Notes: generated by a model not told the origin, from the letters alone. A stretch of 64,000 nucleotides of DNA from an uncultured Pelagibacteraceae bacterium (GCA_902560225.1 CACEKT010000001.1:33707-97706), one strand, 5' to 3'. Counted from the stretch's first letter, positions 33,052 to 44,655 are shown. Numbers and translations are program-made.

Positions 33052-33803
33052 TAACGTTTTTCAGCTATTTGAATATTTTTTTCTTTTACAAGTTTCATTA
33101 TTTCTAAATTACAATTATCTATCTTATTTTGGTCTGTGCTTCTCATAACTATTGAAACTCCTAACTTGCCCGCTTGAAAAAAAGGATAACTGCCTATTTC
33201 TACTTCTTTATTTTTATCTTGAATACTTGTTAGTGATTTTGCTATTTCACTTTCAACTGTTCTTAAATTAATTGTAAGACTTAAGATTGGTTCTCCACCA
33301 ACAATCTTATTTGTTATACCACCTAACATTGATTTTAATATTGATGGAACACCTGGCAAACAAAATACATTTTCAATGCTAAATCCTGGTGCTCCACTTG
33401 TAGGATTTAAAATTAATCCAGCATTCTCAGGCATCCAAATCATTTTTTGTCTACCTTTATTAAATTCTCCAGGTTTGTAATATTTCTCAAGAATTTTAAA
33501 AGCTTCTTTATGAATTTCGTATTTTAATCCAAACGCTTTTGATATTGCTTCAGCAGTTATATCATCGTGAGTAGGACCTATTCCACCTGTAGTAAAAACA
33601 TAATCGTAAGTTGATCTAAGAAAATTTACAGTATCTACAATTGTTTTTTCAATATCTGGTATAACCCTAACCTCTACTACCTTAACACCAATAGAATTAA
33701 GCCATGTTGCTAATGTTGATGTATTAGTATCTTGGGTTCTACCTGATAAAATTTCATTACCAATTATTAGAATTCCAGCATTAACTTTTGCTTTTTTAGC
33801 CAT
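33051..33803 (-). CDS. CinA-like molybdopterin-binding domain protein
   Basis: ORF 250 aa, AGILIIGNEILSGRTQDTN, TTGGIGPTHDDITAEA. Confidence 0.88.
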   Translation of the reverse strand: MAKKAKVNAGILIIGNEILSGRTQDTNTSTLATWLNSIGVKVVEVRVIPDIEKTIVDTVNFLRSTYDYVFTTGGIGPTHDDITAEAISKAFGLKYEIHKEAFKILEKYYKPGEFNKGRQKMIWMPENAGLILNPTSGAPGFSIENVFCLPGVPSILKSMLGGITNKIVGGEPILSLTINLRTVESEIAKSLTSIQDKNKEVEIGSYPFFQAGKLGVSIVMRSTDQNKIDNCNLEIMKLVKEKNIQIAEKR

Positions 33804-33823
33804 ATGAAATATATAATTTAGTG

Positions 33824-34522
33824 ATGGAATTTACCAATTCTTTAATAAAAGGCAAACTAATCAAGAGATACAAAAGGTTCTTTACTGACGTACAATTAAG
33901 TAAAGAAATCGTTACAGCTCATTGTCCAAATACTGGTTCAATGAAAGGGCTACTAGATGAAGGAAATGAAGTCTATTTATTGCCAAATAATGATCCAAAA
34001 AGAAAACTTAAATATGGACTTGAAATTATAAAATCTAGAAAAAATTTAGTAGGTGTTAATACTAATATGGCAAACAGGATAGTTGAACATGGACTTAAAA
34101 ATAATTTAATAAAAGAGCTTAGTAATAAAAATACCATTAAGCCTGAAGTTTTTTACAATAAAGAGACAAGATTTGATTTTTTATTAGAGAAAAAGGAACA
34201 AAAAACTTTTGTTGAGGTTAAAAATGTTACATTATTTAGAGAAAAAGAGACCGCAGAATTTCCAGATGCTCCAACAGCAAGAGGTATTAAGCATTTATTG
34301 ACCCTTATTGATGCCATAAAAAAAGGATATAAAACTTATTTAATATTTTTGGTTCAAATCCAAAACATGGAATATTTTAAAATAGCTAAAGATATTGATG
34401 AAGAATATTATAAAAATTATTTAAAAGCTAAAAAAGCTGGAGTAAATTTTTTAGCGTATAGATGTGCTATAAGTTCTGAGAAAATTTTTATAGATAAAAA
34501 ACTTAAAATTATTAATGACTGA
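33824..34522 (+). CDS. sfsA: DNA-binding/sugar fermentation stimulation protein SfsA
   Basis: ORF, HCPNTGSMKGLLDEGNEVYLL, FVEVKNVTL, FPDAPTARGIKHL. Confidence 0.93.
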   Translation: MEFTNSLIKGKLIKRYKRFFTDVQLSKEIVTAHCPNTGSMKGLLDEGNEVYLLPNNDPKRKLKYGLEIIKSRKNLVGVNTNMANRIVEHGLKNNLIKELSNKNTIKPEVFYNKETRFDFLLEKKEQKTFVEVKNVTLFREKETAEFPDAPTARGIKHLLTLIDAIKKGYKTYLIFLVQIQNMEYFKIAKDIDEEYYKNYLKAKKAGVNFLAYRCAISSEKIFIDKKLKIIND

Positions 34523-35285
34523 ATATAAAGAAAAATTTGAAAAAATGAGAGCTGCTGGAAAACTTGCAGCAAGAGCATTGGATATGTTAACAGAAAATAT
34601 TAAAGAAGGTGTCTCTACAAATTATATCGATAAATTAGGATATGAATTTATAAGAGACAATGGTGGTCACTCTGCTCCACTTTATTATAGAGGATTTACA
34701 AAATCTCTATGCACATCTTTAAATCATGTTATCTGTCATGGAATACCGTCTGACAGAATACTACAAGATGGCGAAGCATTAAATGTTGACGTAACCGCAA
34801 TAGTTGATGGTCACTACGGTGATACAAGTAGAATGTTTTGTATAGGTCAAACTCCTGTTAAACTTAACAATCTAATTGATGCAACACATGAGTCAATGAT
34901 GAGAGCAATTAGGATTTTAAAACCTGGAATTAAATTAGGTGATATTGGCTATGAAATTCAATCATATATTGAAGATAAAGGTTTTTCAGTTGTAAGAGAT
35001 TTTTGTGGCCATGGTATAAGTACTACGTTTCATGAACCTCCAAATATTTTACATTATGGAAGTAAAAATTCAGGCATGGATTTAAGACCTGGTATGACTT
35101 TTACTATTGAACCTATGATTAATGCAGGTAAATATGACGTTAAAATGTTAAATGATGGATGGACTGCAGTTACAAAGGATAAATCTTTATCAGCACAATT
35201 TGAACATACATTAGGAATAACTGAAAATGGTTATGAAATCTTTACAGAATCTGCTAAAGGTTATGTAAAGCCTCCATACTTATAA
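34515..35285 (+). CDS. map: Type I methionine aminopeptidase
   Basis: ORF 256 aa, HVICHGIPSDRILQDGEALNVDVTAIVDGHYGDTSRMF. Confidence 0.96.
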   Translation: MTEYKEKFEKMRAAGKLAARALDMLTENIKEGVSTNYIDKLGYEFIRDNGGHSAPLYYRGFTKSLCTSLNHVICHGIPSDRILQDGEALNVDVTAIVDGHYGDTSRMFCIGQTPVKLNNLIDATHESMMRAIRILKPGIKLGDIGYEIQSYIEDKGFSVVRDFCGHGISTTFHEPPNILHYGSKNSGMDLRPGMTFTIEPMINAGKYDVKMLNDGWTAVTKDKSLSAQFEHTLGITENGYEIFTESAKGYVKPPYL

Positions 35286-35288
35286 TTA

Positions 35289-36581
35289 ATGATAAAAAGA
35301 TACTCGCGAAAAGAATTGACTGACATTTGGTCAGAAGAAAATAAATATAAAATTTGGTTAGATGTAGAAGTAGCTGCTGCTCAAGCTATGGAAAAACTTG
35401 GTCAAATACCAAAGGGTGTTTCTTCAGTAGTTCGAAAAAAAGCAAAAATAAATGTAAAAAGAATTCATCAAATTGAAGGTCAGGTTAAACATGATGTTAT
35501 TGCATTTCTAACTTCTATTACTGAAAAAGCCGGTATTAAAGCTAGATATCTTCATCAAGGAATGACTTCATCAGATGTTTTGGATACTAGTTTTAACATT
35601 CAATTGGTTCAGTCTGGAAAAATTATTCTTAAAGATTTAAACGAAATTCTTAAAGTACTTAAAAAACAAGCAAAAAAATATAAATTTACTCCTTGTATGG
35701 GTCGAAGCCATGGGATACATGCTGAGCCAATAACTTTTGGTCTTAAATTGGCATCTTTTTATGAAGAATTTAAAAGAAACAGAAAAAGACTTATAAATGC
35801 AATAGATGAAGTATCTACATGTGCTATATCAGGAGCTGTAGGGACATTTGCTAATATAAATCCTAATGTAGAGAAACATGTTGCAAAAAAAATTGGTTTA
35901 AAAGTTGAACCTATCTCAACTCAAGTAATTCCAAGGGACCGTCATGCTTTTTATTTTTCTGTACTAGGAATTATAGCAGGTTCAATTGAGAGAGTAGCAA
36001 CAGAAATTAGACATTTGCAAAGAACAGAGGTTTACGAATTACAAGAATATTTTTCAAAAAAACAAAAAGGATCTTCAGCAATGCCCCATAAAAAAAATCC
36101 AATATTGAGTGAAAATTTAACTGGTCTTGCAAGAATGGTTAGAAGTATGGTAAATCCAGCTTTAGAAAATATTGCTCTATGGCATGAAAGAGATATTTCG
36201 CATTCAAGTGTTGAAAGAAATATTGGCCCTGATGCCAACATAACATTAGATTTTGCTTTAGTGAGACTAACTAACATTTTAGAAAATATGATTATTTATC
36301 CAAAAAAAATGTTGCAGAATTTAAATATTACTAAAGGACTAATTTTCTCTCAAGAAGTAATGCTTGAGCTGACTAAATCTGGATTATCTAGAGAGCAATC
36401 TTATAAGATGGTTCAAAATTATTCTAAAAAATGTTTTGCTGAAAATTTAAATTTATATGATGTTATCAGTTCTGATAAGTTAATTATGAGAAAAATTTCT
36501 TTAAAAAAACTAAAGTCTATATTTAGTTACTCAAAACATTTAAAAAATGTAAATTTCATTTTTAGAAGAGTATTTAAGTAA
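35289..36581 (+). CDS. purB: Adenylosuccinate lyase
   Basis: ORF 430 aa, GSSAMPHKKNPILSEN. Confidence 0.96.
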   Translation: MIKRYSRKELTDIWSEENKYKIWLDVEVAAAQAMEKLGQIPKGVSSVVRKKAKINVKRIHQIEGQVKHDVIAFLTSITEKAGIKARYLHQGMTSSDVLDTSFNIQLVQSGKIILKDLNEILKVLKKQAKKYKFTPCMGRSHGIHAEPITFGLKLASFYEEFKRNRKRLINAIDEVSTCAISGAVGTFANINPNVEKHVAKKIGLKVEPISTQVIPRDRHAFYFSVLGIIAGSIERVATEIRHLQRTEVYELQEYFSKKQKGSSAMPHKKNPILSENLTGLARMVRSMVNPALENIALWHERDISHSSVERNIGPDANITLDFALVRLTNILENMIIYPKKMLQNLNITKGLIFSQEVMLELTKSGLSREQSYKMVQNYSKKCFAENLNLYDVISSDKLIMRKISLKKLKSIFSYSKHLKNVNFIFRRVFK

Positions 36582-37366
36582 TGAAAAAAGGTAAAAAATT
36601 ATACGAAGGCAAAGCTAAAATTATTTATGCAACAAACGATAAAAATTTGGTTATCCAATATTTTAAAGATGATGCAACTGCTTTTAATAATCAAAAAAAA
36701 TCTACTATTGAAGGTAAAGGTGTTTTAAACAATAGAATATCAGAACACATTCTCTCGAATTTAGGCGAAATTGGAATTAAAAATCATTTAGTGAAAAGAA
36801 TTAATATGAGAGAACAACTAATCAAGTTTGTAGATATTATACCAATAGAATTTATTGTTAGAAATATTGCTACAGGATCATTAACTAAAAGATTAGGGAT
36901 TGAAGACGGAACTGTTCTTGAGCGACCTTTAATAGAATATTGTCTTAAAGATGATAAACTTGGTGACCCTATAATTAGTCGTGAACATATTGTAACTTTT
37001 AATTGGCTTAATGTTATGCAGCTTGATTGGATTGATGAAAATTTATCAAGATTAAATGATTTTCTTCTAGGAATGTTTAGAGGTGTTGGAATTAAATTAG
37101 TAGATTTTAAAGTTGAATTTGGTTTTACGATTGAAAGTGGAAAAACTGAAATTGTATTAGCTGATGAGATAAGCCCTGATACATGTAGATTATGGGATAC
37201 AGTTACAGATAAAAAACTTGATAAGGATAGATTTAGAAAAGACCTGGGGGATCTTATTCCAGCATATACAGATGTGGCTAGGAGACTTGGTATACTTCAC
37301 GAACAATCTAATGTTTCAGCAGTAAATATTACAAAACTTTCATCAGTTAAGAGAAAGCGTAAATGA
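36581..37366 (+). CDS. purC: Phosphoribosylaminoimidazole-succinocarboxamide synthase
   Basis: ORF 261 aa, KKLYEGKAKIIYAT, ADEISPDTCRLWD. Confidence 0.97.
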   Translation: MKKGKKLYEGKAKIIYATNDKNLVIQYFKDDATAFNNQKKSTIEGKGVLNNRISEHILSNLGEIGIKNHLVKRINMREQLIKFVDIIPIEFIVRNIATGSLTKRLGIEDGTVLERPLIEYCLKDDKLGDPIISREHIVTFNWLNVMQLDWIDENLSRLNDFLLGMFRGVGIKLVDFKVEFGFTIESGKTEIVLADEISPDTCRLWDTVTDKKLDKDRFRKDLGDLIPAYTDVARRLGILHEQSNVSAVNITKLSSVKRKRK

Positions 37367-37605
37367 AGATTTCTGTAATCATTACACTCAAAAAAGATGT
37401 GCTAGATCCTCAAGGAAAAATTATTCAACAAACTTTAGATGGAATGGGTTTTAATGATATAGATGAGGTAAGACAAGGAAAGTATTTTGAAATTTACACT
37501 AAAGATAAAGATCCTATAAAGGCCAAAGATAAAGTTGAAGAAATGTGTAAAAAACTTTTAGCTAATCTTGTTATTGAAAATTATAAAATTATTGATGCAC
37601 AATAA
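37363..37605 (+). CDS. purS: Phosphoribosylformylglycinamidine synthase subunit PurS
   Basis: ORF 80 aa, DPQGKIIQQTLDGMGFNDIDEVRQGKYFEI. Confidence 0.95.
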   Translation: MKISVIITLKKDVLDPQGKIIQQTLDGMGFNDIDEVRQGKYFEIYTKDKDPIKAKDKVEEMCKKLLANLVIENYKIIDAQ

Positions 37606-37608
37606 TTA

Positions 37609-38292
37609 ATGAAATCATCTGTCATTACATTTCCTGGGTCAAACTGTGATAGAGACATGGATGTTGCTCTAAGAAAGTTTGGCTTTAAAAATAAAATGGT
37701 TTGGCACAATGACGGTGAACTTCCTAAAAGTGATTTAGTAGTTTTGCCTGGAGGTTTTTCATACGGAGATTATCTAAGATGTGGAAGTATGGCCTCTAAA
37801 TCGAAAATAATGAAATCAGTTATTAACTTTGCAAATTCAGGAGGAATGGTAATGGGAATTTGTAACGGCTTTCAAATATTAGTTGAAACTGGGTTAGTTC
37901 CAGGAGTTCTATTAAGAAATAAATACTTAGAATTTATTTGTAAAAATGTGTTTGTAAAAATTAATAGTAAAAAAAATACTTATTTTAAGAATATTAATAA
38001 TGAGATCTTAGAGTTTCATATTGCACATAATGAAGGAAATTATTTTTGTACGAAAGATCAATTTAATGAAATTGAAGACAACAATCAAATAGCAGCTTAT
38101 TACTGTAATAAAGATGGTAAAGTAGAAGAACAATTTAATCCCAATGGTTCTATAAAAAATATAGCAGGAATATTTAATAAAGAAAAAAATATTTTAGGAA
38201 TGATGCCTCATCCAGAAAGAATGATCGACCCCTCTCTTTCAGGAGAAGACGGGTCAGTTTTTTTCAAAAATTTAATTAATAATCTCAAATGA
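37609..38292 (+). CDS. purQ: Phosphoribosylformylglycinamidine synthase subunit PurQ
   Basis: ORF 227 aa, [27 protein letters not shown]. Confidence 0.97.
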   Translation: MKSSVITFPGSNCDRDMDVALRKFGFKNKMVWHNDGELPKSDLVVLPGGFSYGDYLRCGSMASKSKIMKSVINFANSGGMVMGICNGFQILVETGLVPGVLLRNKYLEFICKNVFVKINSKKNTYFKNINNEILEFHIAHNEGNYFCTKDQFNEIEDNNQIAAYYCNKDGKVEEQFNPNGSIKNIAGIFNKEKNILGMMPHPERMIDPSLSGEDGSVFFKNLINNLK

Positions 38293-40481
38293 TTGTAAAC
38301 GAACAGGTAGCTATAGATCATGGTTTGAAAAAGGAGGAATTTAAAAACATTTGTGAGCTACTTAAAAGAACCCCAAATATTACCGAGCTTGGAATTTTTT
38401 CTGCAATGTGGAATGAACATTGTTCATATAAATCATCAAGACTTCATTTAAAAAAACTTCCCACCAAAGGAAAACAAGTTATTCAAGGACCAGGTGAAAA
38501 TGCAGGAGTTATTGATATAGGAGACAATGATGCAATAGTTTTTAAAATTGAAAGTCATAATCATCCATCATTTATAGAGCCATACCAAGGCGCTGCAACT
38601 GGTGTTGGTGGGATAATGAGAGATGTATTTACAATGGGTGCGAGACCTATTGCAAATTTAAACTCAATCCATTTCGGATCACCACAACATAAAAAGACTA
38701 AAAATTTATTGAGAGGCGTGGTTCACGGCATTGGTGGATATGGTAACTGCATGGGTGTTCCAACCATAGCTGGTCAAACAAATTTTGATAGTTCTTATAA
38801 TGGTAATATTTTGGTAAATGCAATGACTTTGGGTTTGGTTAAAAAAGATAAAATTTTTTATTCAAAAGCCGCAGGAATAAATAAACCTGTTATTTATGTT
38901 GGATCTAAAACTGGACGTGACGGAATTCATGGTGCAAGTATGGCATCAGCTAGTTTTGATGAAAAAATTGAGGAAAAAAAACCAACCGTTCAAGTTGGAG
39001 ATCCTTTTACAGAGAAATTACTTTTAGAAGCTTGTCTTGAATTAATGGCAGGAGATTCAATTATAGCTATTCAAGATATGGGAGCTGCTGGACTAACATC
39101 ATCTAGTATTGAAATGGCCTCAAAAGGAAATCTTGGTATTGAGATTAATTTAAATAAAGTTCCATGTAGAGAAACAAAAATGACCCCTTATGAGATTATG
39201 CTTTCCGAAAGCCAAGAAAGAATGCTGATTGTTCTAGAGAATGGAAAAGAAAATCAAGCTAAAAAGATATTTGATAAATGGAATTTAGATTTTGCAGTTA
39301 TTGGTAAAACTACTAAATCTAAAAGAATTGAACTTTATTTTAATAATGAAAAGGTTTCAGATATTCCTGTTAACACATTGGTTGAAAATTCACCAATGTA
39401 TGACCGTAAGTGGAAAAAATCAAAGCTACCAAAAAAAAATATTATTAAAAAAGAAAATCTTAATAGTTTAAAAATAATTAACGTATTAAAAAAAATTTTA
39501 TCAGATCCAAATGTATGTAGCAAAGAATGGATCTGGCAACAATATGATCATACTGTTATGGGAGACACTATTCAAAAACCAGGAGGAGATTCTGGTGTGG
39601 TAAGAGTTCATGGAACTAATAAAGCTATTGCTGCTTCGGTAGACTCATCAGCAGTTTATTGTTGGGCACATCCTTTAACTGGTGGAAAACAAGTTGTGTG
39701 TGAAAGTTTTAGAAATTTAATTTCTGTAGGAGCAAAACCAATAGCAATTACAAATTGTTTAAATTTTGGGAGTCCTGAAAATGAAGATAATATGGGTGAA
39801 TTTGTAGAATGTGTTCAGGGTATTGGTGAAGCTAGTAAATACTTAAACTTTCCAGTCGTTTCTGGAAATGTATCTTTTTATAATCAAACTAAAGAAGAAG
39901 GTATCAAGCCCACCCCATCAATTGGTGGTGTTGGATTAATAAAAGATTACCAAAAAATGATAACAATGGATTTTAAAGATGTAGATAATATTGTTTTAGT
40001 TGTAGGTAAAACAGAAGGACATATTGATCAAAGTTTATTTGCAAGAATTATTTTAAATGAAAAAAATGGACCACCCCCTGAAGTAAATCTTTTTAACGAA
40101 AAAAATATTGGTGAAACTTTATTAAAACTTATTGAAAATGATTTTATCAAAAGCGCTCACGACGTATCTTTAGGTGGAATTATTACAGCAGTTGCTAAAA
40201 TGTCTATTAAAGGAAACAAAGGTATTAATTTAATAAAGCCAAAATTTCTAATCAACGAAATTGAATACTATTTTGCTGAGGATCAAGGAAGATATATTAT
40301 TGAGGTTAGTAAGGAAAATCTAAAAAAAGTTTCTGATATACTTAATAAAAATGCGGTTCATTTTGATCAGCTTGGAACAATAAATGAAAATGAACTATAT
40401 ATTAATGATAAGACAAAAGTTTCAATTGACGAATTAAAAACTTCGCATACAAATTGGTTAACGAATTATATGAATAAATAA
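38289..40481 (+). CDS. purL: Phosphoribosylformylglycinamidine synthase subunit PurL
   Basis: ORF 730 aa, [29 protein letters not shown]. Confidence 0.98.
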   Translation: MIVNEQVAIDHGLKKEEFKNICELLKRTPNITELGIFSAMWNEHCSYKSSRLHLKKLPTKGKQVIQGPGENAGVIDIGDNDAIVFKIESHNHPSFIEPYQGAATGVGGIMRDVFTMGARPIANLNSIHFGSPQHKKTKNLLRGVVHGIGGYGNCMGVPTIAGQTNFDSSYNGNILVNAMTLGLVKKDKIFYSKAAGINKPVIYVGSKTGRDGIHGASMASASFDEKIEEKKPTVQVGDPFTEKLLLEACLELMAGDSIIAIQDMGAAGLTSSSIEMASKGNLGIEINLNKVPCRETKMTPYEIMLSESQERMLIVLENGKENQAKKIFDKWNLDFAVIGKTTKSKRIELYFNNEKVSDIPVNTLVENSPMYDRKWKKSKLPKKNIIKKENLNSLKIINVLKKILSDPNVCSKEWIWQQYDHTVMGDTIQKPGGDSGVVRVHGTNKAIAASVDSSAVYCWAHPLTGGKQVVCESFRNLISVGAKPIAITNCLNFGSPENEDNMGEFVECVQGIGEASKYLNFPVVSGNVSFYNQTKEEGIKPTPSIGGVGLIKDYQKMITMDFKDVDNIVLVVGKTEGHIDQSLFARIILNEKNGPPPEVNLFNEKNIGETLLKLIENDFIKSAHDVSLGGIITAVAKMSIKGNKGINLIKPKFLINEIEYYFAEDQGRYIIEVSKENLKKVSDILNKNAVHFDQLGTINENELYINDKTKVSIDELKTSHTNWLTNYMNK

Positions 40482-40711
40482 TGGCAATGGACTTAAAAGA
40501 AATTGAGAGTTTAATTAAAGAAGCTTTAGCTGACGCTAAGGTAGAAATCCAAGATTTAGCTGGTGATGGAAATCACTATTCTGCAACAGTAACCTCAGCT
40601 GAATTTTCAGGAAAAAGTAAAATTGAACAACACAAAATGGTATACAATTCTTTAAAAGGTAAAATGGGTAACGAGTTGCATGCTTTAGCAATTAAAACAA
40701 AGGAACAATAA
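40481..40711 (+). CDS. BolA family protein
   Basis: ORF 76 aa, GDGNHYSATVTSAEFSGKSKIEQHKMVY. Confidence 0.93.
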   Translation: MAMDLKEIESLIKEALADAKVEIQDLAGDGNHYSATVTSAEFSGKSKIEQHKMVYNSLKGKMGNELHALAIKTKEQ

Positions 40712-41043
40712 TGGATGATCAAACAAAAAGTTTAATTCAAAATCACATAGACAATAACGAAGTATGCTTGTTTATGAAAGGAACACCTGACGCTCCTCAG
40801 TGTGGTTTTTCAATGGCTGTTACAAATATCCTAAAAATCCTCGAGGTAAATTTTAAAGGCGTTAATGTTTTAGAAGATCAAAAACTTAGAGAAGGAATAA
40901 AAGTTTTTAGTGATTGGCCAACTATTCCACAGTTATATATAAAAAAGGAATTTGTTGGTGGATGTGATATAATAAAAGAAATGTACGAGAATGGTGAAAT
41001 TAAAAAGATTTTTGATGATAATCAAATAACTTATAAGAAATAA
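40711..41043 (+). CDS. grxD: Monothiol glutaredoxin (Grx4 family)
   Basis: ORF 110 aa, CLFMKGTPDAPQCGFS, DWPTIPQLYIKKEFVGGCDI. Confidence 0.95.
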   Translation: MDDQTKSLIQNHIDNNEVCLFMKGTPDAPQCGFSMAVTNILKILEVNFKGVNVLEDQKLREGIKVFSDWPTIPQLYIKKEFVGGCDIIKEMYENGEIKKIFDDNQITYKK

Positions 41044-41045
41044 TA

Positions 41046-41666
41046 CTATCTTATAATATTTCTGAAAAGCTTAGAAAAAAATTTTCTAAATAAAGTTAGC
41101 CTTGACAATTTTTGATAATTCTCAATACCTTTATCAACCATTTTAAATTCAATCGAATTTTCCCAATGCAACTCTAAAACTAAACTTTGTCTAAAATATT
41201 TTAAAAATCTTTTCGATGTAGATACTGTTAACACTGGCTCTAAAAATTGAATTTTCTTTGAAACAAGCAGTTTATTTTCAACGTCATTAAATTCCATATG
41301 CCACAAATGATCATTTTTATTTTCAAAAACTAAATTATCTTCAAGTATCGTTGGTAATTCAATATACCCTCCTAGCGAAACTCTTTCTAATTCTTTAATA
41401 AATAACTTTATATCTTTAACATGCTCTAAGACATGAGAAGCTATAACAAAATCAAACTCATTATCTTTGAATGGTAAAATATTATCATCTAACTTTACAA
41501 ATTTTCTATTTTTATAAAAGGAGGAAAAATCCTGTACATCACAAATAACTGTAGCGTCTTCATGAGCAGTATATCCACAACCAATATCTAAAATTTTCCA
41601 GTTTGGATTTTTTTTAATAAGATTATCTATATAGGTTTTTGAAGATCTTTTAATCAGGATTTTTAT
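41046..41666 (-). CDS. Class I SAM-dependent methyltransferase lacking a canonical start codon
   Basis: Open frame continues upstream of the listed 86-aa ORF: (I)[48 protein letters not shown]...[10 protein letters not shown]...; no ATG/GTG/TTG between the in-frame stop upstream and the LWHMEF region. Confidence 0.75.
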   Translation of the reverse strand: MKILIKRSSKTYIDNLIKKNPNWKILDIGCGYTAHEDATVICDVQDFSSFYKNRKFVKLDDNILPFKDNEFDFVIASHVLEHVKDIKLFIKELERVSLGGYIELPTILEDNLVFENKNDHLWHMEFNDVENKLLVSKKIQFLEPVLTVSTSKRFLKYFRQSLVLELHWENSIEFKMVDKGIENYQKLSRLTLFRKFFSKLFRNIIR

Positions 41667-42280
41667 CTTGAATAATACTCAATTACTAAATTAGGTTCCA
41701 TTATAATTGGGTAAGGAACTTCTTCAAATTTTGGAACTCTAACAAATTTTAATTTTTTATTTTTTTCATCCATTTGAATATATTCTGGGGTCTCTCTTTC
41801 TTTATTAGCTAAAGCTATATCTATAATAGCTAGTTGTTTAGATTTGTCTCTAATCTCGATCGAGTCTTCTTCTCTAACTACGTAACTTGCAATATTAACT
41901 TTTTTTCCGTTCACTTTAACATGACCATGATTAATTAACTGTCTAGCTGAAAAAATTGTAGTTGCAAATTTTGCCCTATAAATAACTGCATCCAACCTTC
42001 TTTCAAGCAAACCGATTAAATTTTCACTAGTATCACCTTTAAGCATTGATGCCCTTTTATAAATATTTCTAAATTGTCTTTCGTTAATGTTTCCATAATA
42101 TGCTTTTAACTTTTGCTTTGCCTGTAACTGAATTCCATAATCTGAGGGTTTTGATGTTCTTGTTTGACCATGTTGTCCTGGTCCGTATGCTCTAGTATTG
42201 AAAGGACTTTTAGGTCTTCCCCATAGGTTAACCTTTAATCTTCTATCAACTTTATGTTTAGAGTTTAATCTTTTTGTCAT
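41663..42280 (-). CDS. rpsD: 30S ribosomal protein S4
   Basis: ORF 205 aa, S4 domain [37 protein letters not shown]. Confidence 0.98.
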   Translation of the reverse strand: MTKRLNSKHKVDRRLKVNLWGRPKSPFNTRAYGPGQHGQTRTSKPSDYGIQLQAKQKLKAYYGNINERQFRNIYKRASMLKGDTSENLIGLLERRLDAVIYRAKFATTIFSARQLINHGHVKVNGKKVNIASYVVREEDSIEIRDKSKQLAIIDIALANKERETPEYIQMDEKNKKLKFVRVPKFEEVPYPIIMEPNLVIEYYSR

Positions 42281-42292
42281 TTAATAGAGGGT

Positions 42293-42320
42293 TTTATAGA
42301 CTTACTCTTCATTTTGTCAA
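42293..42320 (-). promoter_or_regulatory. Putative sigma70 promoter for rpsD
   Basis: Minus strand TTGACA (42315-42320), 16 bp spacer, TATAAA (42293-42298). Confidence 0.65.
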
Positions 42321-43034
42321 TCAACGTTTTTTACCTAAACTAGCAAATACACTTGATAAAATACGAGTTTCTTTGTCAGATAATTCCATACCGTTGAAAA
42401 TATTTCTTAAGTTTTCAAGCATTATTGGTTTCTTTTCTTTTGATTTAAAAAAATTAATTTCTTCAAGATTTCTAATACATAGATTTGTCATAGAAATAAT
42501 TTCCTTTTTAGAGGCTAATTTAACTTTTTTTGATTTTTTATAATTAAATGTTTTAGATTTAATTATGCTTGCTACATACTGAGCAACAATTATTAAACTA
42601 TGAGAAAGGTTTAAAGACTTGAAATCAGGATTTGTTGGTATTTGTAATGTATAATTTGCATAACAAACCTCACTATTGGACAATCCTGATGCTTCAGATC
42701 CAAAGAGAAATGCAACATTTTGGTTAAAATCTATCTTTTTTAAATCTACTAATTTAATATGCTTAATATTTTTATTTCTAAATCTTGATGAAGTTGCAAT
42801 TACACAATCTATACTTTTTAATGCGGGTTCTAAATTATCAAATAACTTACTTTTATTTATAATATTTTTTGCACCCACTGATGTTGCTAAGATTTTATCA
42901 TTTGGAAAAATAGGTTTTGGATTAATAATAGTTAACTTTTGAAAATTAAAATTTTTTATTCCTCTAGCGCAAGCTCCTATATTTTCTGATAATTGAGGCT
43001 TATGCAAAATAAAAGTAATATTTTTAGGTGACAT
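42321..43034 (-). CDS. RNA methyltransferase, TrmJ-like (SPOUT)
   Basis: ORF 237 aa, ITFILHKPQLSENIGACARGIKNF, FLFGSEASGLSNSE. Confidence 0.88.
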   Translation of the reverse strand: MSPKNITFILHKPQLSENIGACARGIKNFNFQKLTIINPKPIFPNDKILATSVGAKNIINKSKLFDNLEPALKSIDCVIATSSRFRNKNIKHIKLVDLKKIDFNQNVAFLFGSEASGLSNSEVCYANYTLQIPTNPDFKSLNLSHSLIIVAQYVASIIKSKTFNYKKSKKVKLASKKEIISMTNLCIRNLEEINFFKSKEKKPIMLENLRNIFNGMELSDKETRILSSVFASLGKKR

Positions 43035-43053
43035 TATTATTATTTAATTAAAC

Positions 43054-44655
43054 TTATAAACTAGCTGGGGCCTTATCTTTAAATAACTTATAATCTAAAC
43101 TATCAATTAAAGCCTTAAATGAGGCATCAATTATATTTGGTGATACTCCTATAGTGAACCAATTGAATCCTTTTGAATCTGTGCTTTCGATTGAAACTCT
43201 AGTTACTGCCTCTGTTCCTGTGTTTAAAATTCTAACTTTATAATCGACTAATTTTAAGTCTTTTAAATATTCAGAATATTTTGCAAGTTTATTTACATTT
43301 TTTCTAATTGCATTATCCAAAGCGTTTACAGGTCCATTACCTTGACCTTCACATAATATTTTCTCACCATCAACTTCTAGATGAGCTTTTGCATGAGAGA
43401 TAATTTCACCTAAATTATCTTTCTTAACAGACACATCATACTCATTAATTAAAATGTATCTTGGAATTTCACCCATCAATCTTCTGGCTAACAATTCAAA
43501 GGAAGCATCAGCTCCATCATAACTGTAACCAATAAACTCTCTATCTTTAACTTCTTCTAAAAGTTTTTTAATTTTTGGATCATTTTTTTCAACCTGAATA
43601 CCAATAGATTTTAATCTAGACATTATATTTGATTGACCAGCCTGGTCAGATACAACAATGTTTCTCGAATTTCCAACTTTATCAGGGTCAATGTGTTCAT
43701 AAGTTTTAGGGTTCTTTTGAACAGCTGAAACATGCATACCACCTTTATGTGAAAATGCAGATGCACCAACATAAGGTAAATGTTTATTAGGTTTTCTATT
43801 TAATAATTCATCTAATAATCGAGAGCATTGAGTTAAATTTTGTAAATTCTCATGTTTGATATTGATTTCGAATTTTTCACTAAAATCTTTTTTTAATAAC
43901 AAAGTTGGAATTAAAGACATTAAATTAGCATTTCCACATCTCTCTCCTAATCCATTTACAGTTCCTTGAATTTGTCTTACACCTGCTTGAACAGCAGCTA
44001 AACTATTTGCCACCGCATTTTCAGTATCATTATGCGCATGAATTCCTAAATTCTCTCCTGGGATATGTTTTGCTATCTCTGAAACAATTTTTGATACTTC
44101 GTGCGGAAGAGTTCCACCGTTAGTATCACATAATACAATCCATCTAGCACCTTGATCATAAGCTGCTTTTAAACATGAAAGTGTATATTCTGGATTAGCT
44201 TTATAGCCATCAAAACAATGTTCCGCATCAAACATAAATTCTTTACCTGAACTAACTATATGCTTTGCACTTTCTCTGATGTTTTCTAAATTTTGTTCAT
44301 TGGTAATACCAAGTGCTACATCAACTTGAAAATCCCAAGATTTACCAAATAAACATACAGAAGAACTTTTTGAATTAATTAATGATGCCAACATAGGATC
44401 ATTTTCAGCACTATGCTCTGATTTTTTAGTCATGCCAAAAGCTGTAAGCTTAGCATTTTTAAAACCATGATCTTTATTAAAAAATTCAGTATCAGTTGGA
44501 TTAGCCCCTGGCCAACCCCCTTCAATATAATCAACCCCTAAGGCATCTAATGAAGCTGATATTTTTTCCTTATCATCTATTGAAAAATCAACACCCTGGG
44601 TTTGTGCACCGTCTCTTAAAGTTGTATCAAATATATAAAGCTTTTCTTTGCTCAT
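43054..44655 (-). CDS. cimA: (R)-citramalate synthase
   Basis: ORF 533 aa, LYIFDTTLRDGAQTQGVDFS, VDYIEGGWPGANPTDTEFF. Confidence 0.92.
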   Translation of the reverse strand: MSKEKLYIFDTTLRDGAQTQGVDFSIDDKEKISASLDALGVDYIEGGWPGANPTDTEFFNKDHGFKNAKLTAFGMTKKSEHSAENDPMLASLINSKSSSVCLFGKSWDFQVDVALGITNEQNLENIRESAKHIVSSGKEFMFDAEHCFDGYKANPEYTLSCLKAAYDQGARWIVLCDTNGGTLPHEVSKIVSEIAKHIPGENLGIHAHNDTENAVANSLAAVQAGVRQIQGTVNGLGERCGNANLMSLIPTLLLKKDFSEKFEINIKHENLQNLTQCSRLLDELLNRKPNKHLPYVGASAFSHKGGMHVSAVQKNPKTYEHIDPDKVGNSRNIVVSDQAGQSNIMSRLKSIGIQVEKNDPKIKKLLEEVKDREFIGYSYDGADASFELLARRLMGEIPRYILINEYDVSVKKDNLGEIISHAKAHLEVDGEKILCEGQGNGPVNALDNAIRKNVNKLAKYSEYLKDLKLVDYKVRILNTGTEAVTRVSIESTDSKGFNWFTIGVSPNIIDASFKALIDSLDYKLFKDKAPASL

